Shown: positions 57,198-64,000 of the stretch, one piece after another
Position numbering within the stretch: the first letter of the stretch is position 1
Layout of the letters: each line of letters starts with the position of its first letter
Origin: Mycocentrospora acerina
Lineage: Eukaryota > Ascomycota > Dothideomycetes > Pleosporales
Length of the DNA stretch: 64,000 bases
Assembly (NCBI GenBank): GCA_022701365.1
Contig: JAKUHH010000100.1
Span: forward strand, 41,415 to 105,414
Reading direction: 5' to 3'
Notes under the pieces: generated by a model
Told to the model about the DNA's origin: nothing
The model's database searches: none
The model's input: the letters and a program-made list of their open reading frames with translations, nothing else
Made by a program: the position numbers and the translations under genes

Positions 57198-57460
57198 GCA
57201 GTGGGAACTCCCCATGCGTCCGCCAAGACCTCCCTCTCTACTAGCGCATCATTACAACAGCGCACGTTCGAGCCTTGCAGGTGCCATATTAAGATGTGCA
57301 CGCAGTCACTGCAGGTAGAGAGCATTCATGCAGACTCATGAGTCAGACTGTACTTAAGGATAGCAACACATTATGCTAGTCCAACAACAGTACAGAGACA
57401 GTGCTTAGAGTATCTTCAGCTCTACACTATGTTCAAATACTCGTTCGATCTAAGGGGGTG
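57180..57460 (+). mobile_element. Short non-coding interior between two LTRs, TRIM-like
   Basis: Begins with the primer site GTTATGAGCCCGGATTGC and ends with the polypurine tract AAGGGGGTG (57,452-57,460) directly before another LTR. 281 bp with no ORF. LTR + primer site + polypurine tract + LTR without coding sequence is the plan of terminal-repeat retrotransposons in miniature. Confidence 0.6.
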
Positions 57461-57538
57461 TGTCAGCCTGCAACATATATCACTATATATACCTTCTAGC
57501 CTTAGCAGCAAGAAGGTCGGCCTTTTTGTAGCTTTACA
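57461..57538 (+). repeat. Copia-type LTR, 78-bp form
   Basis: Starts TGTCAGCCTGC like the 129-bp LTR but diverges after ten bases and ends GCTTTACA. It is followed at 57,539 by the same primer site. TATATATA and a TTTTT run lie inside. It serves as 3' LTR of the short unit and 5' LTR of the coding element. Confidence 0.7.
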
Positions 57539-57556
57539 GTTATGAGCCCGGATTGC
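57539..57556 (+). promoter_or_regulatory. Second primer-binding site, half-tRNA(iMet) type
   Basis: GTTATGAGCCCGGATTGC, identical to 57,180-57,197, here directly downstream of the 78-bp LTR. Confidence 0.75.
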
Positions 57557-57753
57557 TTTAGCAATTGACGAAACTTGTCTATCTTTTCTATCTTTTCTAT
57601 AGCTGCTAGCAACACCTAGCTACAGCTATCTATCTATCTATTGATCTATCTATTGATCAATCTATCAATCGATCAGCACCGATTGATCTATTGTGTGTGA
57701 GACTGTAGCAACAACAGCAACAGCAGCTTGAGCAACAGCAGTCCACCACCACG

Positions 57754-60700
57754 ATGACACTCCGCAGTGACTCAGCAGTTGCTCGATTGACTGTCATCCT
57801 AGACAAACCAGCAGACTAGGAAGCATGGTATCAACTACGCCAAGAAAGAGCTGTAGTAGACAGTATATAGGAGTACTGTGATATTACTCAACCTAAGGAC
57901 AAGCTGCCTATCCTTATAGCTCCTTAGAAACCTACTGCACAACAGGTTAAACCAGACGCAACGTCTATTAGTAACCTAAACACAGAAGAGAAGGCGCTCT
58001 ACATTAAGCTGCTCCACGACTGGAGGCAAGAGCAGGCAGAGTACACCAAACTAAAACGCAGGGAGGGTGAACTAATAATAGAGATTAGCAGCACAATTGC
58101 TACACGCCATCTCTATCTAATCTCTAATACAGAGGACCTACACAGCAGGCTGATAGCCTTAAAGCAGCAGCTAGCACCAACTACTGCTACACGAGCTCGA
58201 GAGCTCATTATCAAATATAGAGCACTGCAGGAGAAGCCTTAAGGAAGAGACGTTAAACGTTGGTTAGATGACTAGATTCACGTTGTCAACCAATGTGGGC
58301 AGGCCAAACTACCTGAAACTACAGGCTATCAAGCACAAGATAACTTTCTAACCACAGTGAGGAGCATAGCACCAGAATGGGCTGCAGCTGCTCACCAAGG
58401 CTTAATAGAAAAGGAGATCTCAGGGGAAGTGGAGACTATCAAATCTCTCGCAGATTATATCTCTCAATTTAGGACCTATTACCGACGCACTAGACAGGCT
58501 ACTACCACGCCACTAGGAACGTTTGCAACCCTAGGCGCAGCACCAGGCCACCACAAGGCTCAAGCTCAAGGCTCAACTCAAGGCCTAGCTCGTAGCCAAG
58601 GCCAGGAGCAATCAACTAGCAATTAGCCAACACCAACGTGTGTGTGTGGAGAAAAGCACTACTATTCTGAGTGCTTCTATCTCATCTCAGACCAGCCAAA
58701 AAGCTTCAAGCTAAACAAGGAGAAGCTAGAGCGTGTTGCTAGAGCTCTAAAAAATAAGGAGCTAGCAAAGAAAATAGAAGAAAGACTTTCTAGGCGTAAC
58801 AAGACGCTATTGCTAGCTACTCAAGAACCTCTTAGTTTTGACGACGGCAAGCAGCCTAGTCACCTAGGCAAAAGCTTTGCAACCTATCAATCCTTCTCAG
58901 CCACAAAGCCACACATAGGAGAGCACCAAGCTCTACCAATTGTCAACCGATGGATCCTAGACCCAGGATCAAATATACACGTCTGCAATACCACTAGCTT
59001 TAGTTAGATAGAGACTGAGAAGGCTACACCAAGTGACGTTATATACGCAGGTGAAACAACAGTAGCTATCCAGGCCTGGGGCAATATAACACTCAGTGTC
59101 AACACTCCCCAGGGCCTAGGCCAAATCAAGCTTACTCACGTTGCTCTAGTAGAGAGCTTCTTCACAAACGTTGTTAGTCTCTCAAGATGCCAAGCAGTAG
59201 GCATCCAATTTGACTCAGGACGAGACATAGTCTATCAGCACCACCCATCAAACGTCGTGTGCTCACTGCAGCACCTAGATGGCCATTGGCTGATAGATGC
59301 TCTAGAAAGTGATAGACCTAAGCTAAGCAGCTTCTCTGCTGCTCACAGACTAGCTCAAGGCCTAGTACACAGGCGAGCTCACAAACCATCAAGAAAAGAT
59401 CGAAGGCCAATTTCAACCACTCACGTTGATGCTCACACGCTATTTGCACATGCTCACAAGGATGTTATAGATCACCTATCTAATAACGTTCAAGGTATAA
59501 CCTTGAAGCCTAAGGCTAGAGGGCCTCAGCTCCTAGATTGCAGTGTGTGTATAGAGGCTAAGATGACTGCTCAGGTAAGCAGGAGAGAGCCTGTAGATCG
59601 AGCCACAAGGCCTTTCTACTGAATTGCAATTAATCTAGTGCAGCTCCTACCAACAGGAGAGACGTGCTACAATAGAGATCGCTACTTACTACATGCAGTA
59701 TGTAAGCACTCCAAATAGCATGAGTCAGCAACGCTAGCACAAAAGACACGTGCTATGCTCCTACCAGCACTCAAGAGCTTAATAAATAAGATTCAACGTT
59801 AATTTAAGCACACTGTTATTGTGCTCAAAATCGATAGCAAGCGAGGCTATAGTCTTAAGCTATATGAGATGGCAAGGCTCCTAGGAATCAAGATCGAGCT
59901 TCAAGCACCTGACACTCCTGCTCAATTAGGACTAGCTAAGATAGCAGGCAACGTCATCATCACCAAGGCTTGAGCAATTAGGCTACAGGCAGGCCTACCA
60001 AAATCACTGTCAAACGAGCTAGCAATCACTGCTACAAAGATCACCAATATCACACCTACACAAGCATTAGACTAGAAGACTCCACACAAGCTAGTCTTCA
60101 AGAAGCAACTAATAGCAGCTTACTTAGCTCCTATTAGCTGCAAGGCATATGTGCTTAATAAGAAGCTTCAATTAGCAGACAAGCTAGAAGCTAAGACCTT
60201 TCTAGGTTACTTGCTAGGCTATAACTCAACTAACATCTTTAGGATATAGCTACCTAGGACAGGCTGTGTTATTCGAGTGAGAGATGTGCTATTCCAGCAT
60301 GACAAGCTCTACAACAGTGAGCAGCAGGCTGAGAGAGAGACTATCTCATAAGAGGAGATCGAGGTGCTTAACGTTGTTCAACAATGAGCTCTAGAGGTTA
60401 AGATCAACGAGCTGCTACTACCAGGTCAACTAGACTACCAAAACACAGCCTAGGCTCGTGTGGTAGAGATAGATGATACTAAGCTAGTACAAAAAGCAGA
60501 AAGACGTGTAGTAGAGATAGCTAAGGAACTAAGCTATCTACAAACACCAGATCTACAAACACTAGATCTATCAGATCAACAGGACAGTAAGCAACTGCTT
60601 ACTCAAGAGCAAGCTCAAAACAAGCTGCTACAAGAGGAGGAGAGTGACGAGGAAATATACAACAACATTGACGTGTACCAACCAAGCACTCAACCAGCTC

Positions 60701-62718
60701 CTATCTCAAGCTCGAGTCAAGGCCAACCACGAGGCTCAAGCTCAAGGCTTCTATCAACACCAGCAGAACCATCTGAACACACATCAGATGACAGTGACAG
60801 TGAGAGCAGCAACGCACCACTGAGCACCAATCCTGAGATTAGCACGAGCAATATAGTCACTAGAAAACAGACTAGGACTCAAACAAGTCAGTACCAAGCT
60901 CTAGCAGCCTACTATCACTCATTTGCAACAGCTACAAATCCACAAGCGTCTGCAAAGCTACTAGGTAAGCTACTAAAGCACCAGCTCCATCAAGACCAGC
61001 TGCCTCCACCACCAAAGCGTTAGAAGGAGCTTAGTACGCATCTATTCAGTAAAGAGTTCAAACGAGCTGCTTAAATAGAGATTAATAGCTGCTAGGAGAA
61101 ACACTGTTTTCAGAAAACAGAGACTACAACAGCATCAGCAGATGCTGAGATTCTACCTCTTATGTGGGTATTTACCTACAAATTTGATGAGGACAGCTAT
61201 CTCTATAAATACAAGGCTAGGCTATATGTTAGAGGTGATCTCTAGGAGCACTAGGGAGAAACGTATGCTGCTACACTAGCAATTAAGACCTTTAGAGCTC
61301 TAATAGCTATAGCAGCAGCTTTTAACCTACAGATGTACCAGTTTAATGCTATAAATGCGTTTCTCAACGCTAGGCTACTACACAAGCTATATTGCCGCAC
61401 ACCAGAGGGCTATGCTCACAAATATAGAGAATGGCTACTCCTGCTACAAGCATTGTATGGCCTGAAGGAAGCTCTACTGCTATAGTACTAGGAGCTATCA
61501 GCAACACTGCAGAAGCTAGGGCTGAAGCCAGTACCAGGAGCTCCTTGCCTTTTTACTAATAATTAACTAATAGTCTTCTTCTACGTTAATGATATAGTAG
61601 TGTTAGTACACACACAACACTAGACAACGTATAATGCCTTTCGCAGGCAGCTACTTAGTACATATAACATCCGCAAGCTTGGCGAGCTCAAGTGGTTCCT
61701 AGGAATTCAAGTAATACGTGATAGAGCTGCTCAAGCTATCTATCTAATACAAGACTCGTTTATTGACAAAATAGCCTCAAAATTCAACCTGAGACTAGCA
61801 TCAGGACGCTATCCTAATGTACCACTCAAGGAGAACAGCTTCTCACCATCCCTAGAGGAGCCTAGTACTATCTGAAGACAGCAGTTTCAGCAGATGATAG
61901 GCTCCCTTGCTTACATCTCAACATTAACCAGACTAGACGTTTCTAGAGCTCACTCACTGCTCGCACGTCACTTGCAGAACCTAGGGCAGAAGCATCTACA
62001 CGCTGCCTATCACGTTTGGAGATACCTAATTGGGACAAAGAATCTATCTATCCGAGCAATTGCAGATCGACAGGATAGCATCACTAGCATCTCAAAACGA
62101 GCTTACCACGAGCTATACCACGAGCCATACCACGAGCCTCGAGCTTAACCACAATCTCAGCCTCTGCAGGAGCCTCTATTCTATGGAGCATCTGACGCAG
62201 CCTTTGCTGACGAACCTGAGACGCGCAGGAGCTCTTAAGGCTATCTATTCAAGCTATATAGCTTACTAATTAACTGGAAAGCTACTATACAACGCTTAGT
62301 TACTAAATTAACAATAGAAGCAGAGCTTCTCTTACTATCACTCGCAGGCTCTGAGATGATGTGGTGGCAACGACTATTTAAATCTATTTAATTTAACCTG
62401 CAGTTTACACTATTATTGTGGTGTGATAATTAACAAATAGTTGCTATAGTAACTAGAGCAGCTAAGCAGCTACAAACCAAGCTTAAGCACGTTGACGTAC
62501 ATCATCAATAGATACGCCAGGAGGTAGCTCAAGGCAGGCTCCAGGTTGACTGGAAGCCCACAGCAGAGATGCCTGCTGACGGCCTTACTAAAATCCTTAG
62601 TAAGTAGAAGCACGCTAGCTTCCTACGCTAGCTAGGCCTCACTGACCTCACCACACGGCTTGAGGCACAGGCACACGCAGGAGATCTAGGATCTGACCAA
62701 TAGGAGCTCCCCGGGTGA
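57754..62718 (+). pseudogene. Copia Gag-Pol polyprotein, single frame broken only by stops
   Basis: One frame from ATG 57,754 to TGA 62,718 (1655 codons). Gag with CVCGEKHYYSEC (CCHC knuckle, 58,640-58,680); protease WILDPGSNIHVCN (58,950); integrase His/Cys finger AHTLFAHAHKDVIDHL...CSVC (59,440-59,560) and core with ALKSLINKIQ; a linker rich in Ser/Gln/Glu (60,600-60,900); reverse transcriptase with VFTYKFDEDSYLYKYKARL, FNAINAFLNA and FFYVNDIVVLV (YVDD changed to YVND, 61,570); RNase H with GASDAAFADE and TIEAELLLLS (62,190-62,340); LTKILSK near the end. About 30 stops, mostly TAG, many at Gln or Trp positions; no frameshift is needed. Order protease-integrase-RT is copia (Pseudoviridae). 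Inactive as it stands. Confidence 0.93.
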
Positions 62719-62877
62719 CGCTAGCCCACCCTGTAAACGCTGATTGGCTAGAAACACTATTACTTAAATTGTTACTCTCTTATTGTAGAGCAGTCGCTCA
62801 TCTACTCATTTTGCACATTATATTAGCTTAGTTATCCACCTCTCGCTCTGCTATACGGCACTCAAGCTGAGGGGGTG

Positions 62878-63006
62878 TGTCAGCCTACGCCTGAGAGCGC
62901 ACGGGTGCAAGCACGTGTGCTCGCACGTGAGCACTCAACTCCTATATAGTCTCCGAGTCCTACACTCTTAATAATACAACAAGTTCCTCCTAATTGTTCA
63001 CTCACA
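62878..63006 (+). repeat. Copia-type LTR, 129-bp form (3')
   Basis: Preceded by the polypurine tract GAGGGGGTG (62,869-62,877). Differs from the LTR at 57,051 at a handful of positions, so the pair is fairly young. Confidence 0.92.
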
Positions 63007-63308
63007 AAAGAGGAGGGTAGTGTAACATTTATAACATTACATCCTATTATTACTCCTAAGTTAACTAACACCTATTTAATAGCTACCTAATTTATACTTG
63101 CCTTAGATAGTAACCCTAGGAAGAGATATATAAAGGGGGCAGTCTGTGTAGCTTTATAGAGTAGTTTTTCTGTATCCTTTTATACAAGACCTATAGGTGT
63201 AGAGAATAGTATCTTTAGTTTACCCTCTAGTCCTAGCACTCCCATATGCCTAGTAGTGGACACTTCAGACCCCATTCGGATCACTCTCTTATAACCTGCG
63301 TCGTTACA
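63007..63308 (+). mobile_element. Polypurine tract plus 3' LTR of another element (type C)
   Basis: AAAGAGGAGGGTAG (63,007-63,020) directly precedes a 288-bp LTR, TGTAAC...GTTACA (63,021-63,308). A polypurine tract next to the LTR means it is the 3' LTR of an element whose interior has been lost at the copia junction, not a solo LTR. Related to 19,151-19,377. Confidence 0.72.
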
Positions 63309-63624
63309 CTTTTGAACTTTTGACCATTCATTACCGTGTCCGTGCACTCAACGCCCGGATTCACTCAACGCCCCGAAACATCAAAACCATCTCATCTAGA
63401 AATGAGGCTATTGAGCCACGCACAACAGGTAATATTATGAGATTTTTTAGTGGATAGTATAGATAATATATGCGAAACTTTTGCTCTACTTAAATTTGCT
63501 TAGTAGCCTAATCGCACAGCCTTTTTGTGACTGTAGTAGTGGAGGTGCAGGAACAGCTTCACAAGACTCACCACTACCTGACGCATCTACTACCTGTTTC
63601 CTGCGCTTAGCAGCTTGTTAAGGA
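63303..63624. repeat. Exact 322-bp direct repeat, unit 1
   Basis: Identical by eye to 63,679-64,000 (offset 376). Confidence 0.93.
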
Positions 63625-63677
63625 GGCCTTAAAGCCTTCCTCTTACCCTTTTAGGATAATTAGAGAGCTTTTCTGGC
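63334..63677 (-). mobile_element. End of a second Fot/pogo-type element
   Basis: After TA at 63,332-63,333 the sequence CCGTGTCCGTGCACTCAACG starts with the same 12 bases as the right terminus of the pogo element at 27,670-29,784. Read inward on the minus strand there is a basic tail resembling a transposase C-terminus. Cut by the N at 63,678. Confidence 0.6.
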
Positions 63678-63678
63678 N
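63678..63678. other. Single ambiguous base N
   Basis: The only N in the window, exactly at the join between the two repeat units: a contig or gap-closing junction. Confidence 0.97.
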
Positions 63679-64000
63679 GTTACACTTTTGAACTTTTGAC
63701 CATTCATTACCGTGTCCGTGCACTCAACGCCCGGATTCACTCAACGCCCCGAAACATCAAAACCATCTCATCTAGAAATGAGGCTATTGAGCCACGCACA
63801 ACAGGTAATATTATGAGATTTTTTAGTGGATAGTATAGATAATATATGCGAAACTTTTGCTCTACTTAAATTTGCTTAGTAGCCTAATCGCACAGCCTTT
63901 TTGTGACTGTAGTAGTGGAGGTGCAGGAACAGCTTCACAAGACTCACCACTACCTGACGCATCTACTACCTGTTTCCTGCGCTTAGCAGCTTGTTAAGGA
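63679..64000. repeat. Exact 322-bp direct repeat, unit 2
   Basis: Begins right after the N and runs off the window. Starts GTTACACTTTTGAAC, i.e. the last six bases of the type C LTR and its flank. Absence of any RIP-type difference from unit 1 argues for an assembly duplicate. Confidence 0.93.

Noticed and set aside
1..64000. CRISPR array, bacterial operons, rRNA or canonical tRNA genes
   Set aside because: No regularly spaced repeats, no Shine-Dalgarno-led operons, introns throughout; no full tRNA cloverleaf or rRNA sequence was recognised.

Overview
The window looks like a chromosome segment from a filamentous ascomycete (Pezizomycotina, probably Dothideomycetes; the class is inference). 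Supporting signs are short GT-AG introns of 50-80 bases with CTAAC/CTGAC branch sites, several fungus-specific protein families, and transposons that are almost all inactivated by stop codons of the kind left by repeat-induced point mutation (RIP: CAG to TAG, CAA to TAA, TGG to TAG). The repeats are AT-rich and dense in stops. One block, about 7.5-19 kb, has normal intron-containing genes and stands out as an island.

Layout. 1-7.4 kb: a LINE RNase H fragment with a solo LTR inserted (5-bp target duplication), more LTR pieces, then a long decayed reverse-strand relic of a subtelomeric OrsD/RecQ-type gene, and a piece of copia LTR. 7.5-19.0 kb: five apparently intact genes: a GPH-type sugar transporter (-), a DUF3328/UstYa-like oxidase (+), a trans-acting enoyl-reductase-like dehydrogenase (-), a stand-alone NRPS condensation domain (+) and a ferric-reductase-type flavocytochrome (+), with a 435-bp MITE in the middle. 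Together they resemble a small specialised-metabolite locus without its assembly-line enzyme. 19.1-24.6 kb: LTR fragments, a LINE tail, a decayed hAT element and the C-terminal part of a second RecQ-like relic. 24.9-25.1 kb: degenerate telomere-like C-rich repeats and a run of 34 G.

25.7-41.6 kb: mostly decayed sequence. It holds a RIP-inactivated gene for a small secreted protein, a complete but dead pogo/Fot element with intact TIRs and TA duplications, and two RIP-inactivated genes for secreted enterotoxin-A-like ADP-ribosyltransferases on opposite strands. 41.6-56.2 kb: a reverse-strand LINE split by a gypsy element (TSD CAGCA), followed head-to-head by a second gypsy of the same family in the other direction. 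Both carry a decayed antisense zinc-finger/coiled-coil ORF near their 3' ends. 57.0-63.0 kb: a copia element whose whole polyprotein is in one frame broken only by stops, with a half-tRNA(iMet)-type primer site and a TRIM-like unit joined to its 5' side. The last 700 bases hold another LTR, a second Fot-type end, and a single N followed by an exact 322-bp duplication that is probably an assembly artefact.

The five island genes could act together: NRPS-derived C domain for bond formation, UstYa-like protein for oxidation or cyclisation, enoyl reductase for C=C reduction, flavocytochrome for membrane electron transfer, transporter for uptake or export. This is inference from co-location only. 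Splicing was read by eye and no database was searched.
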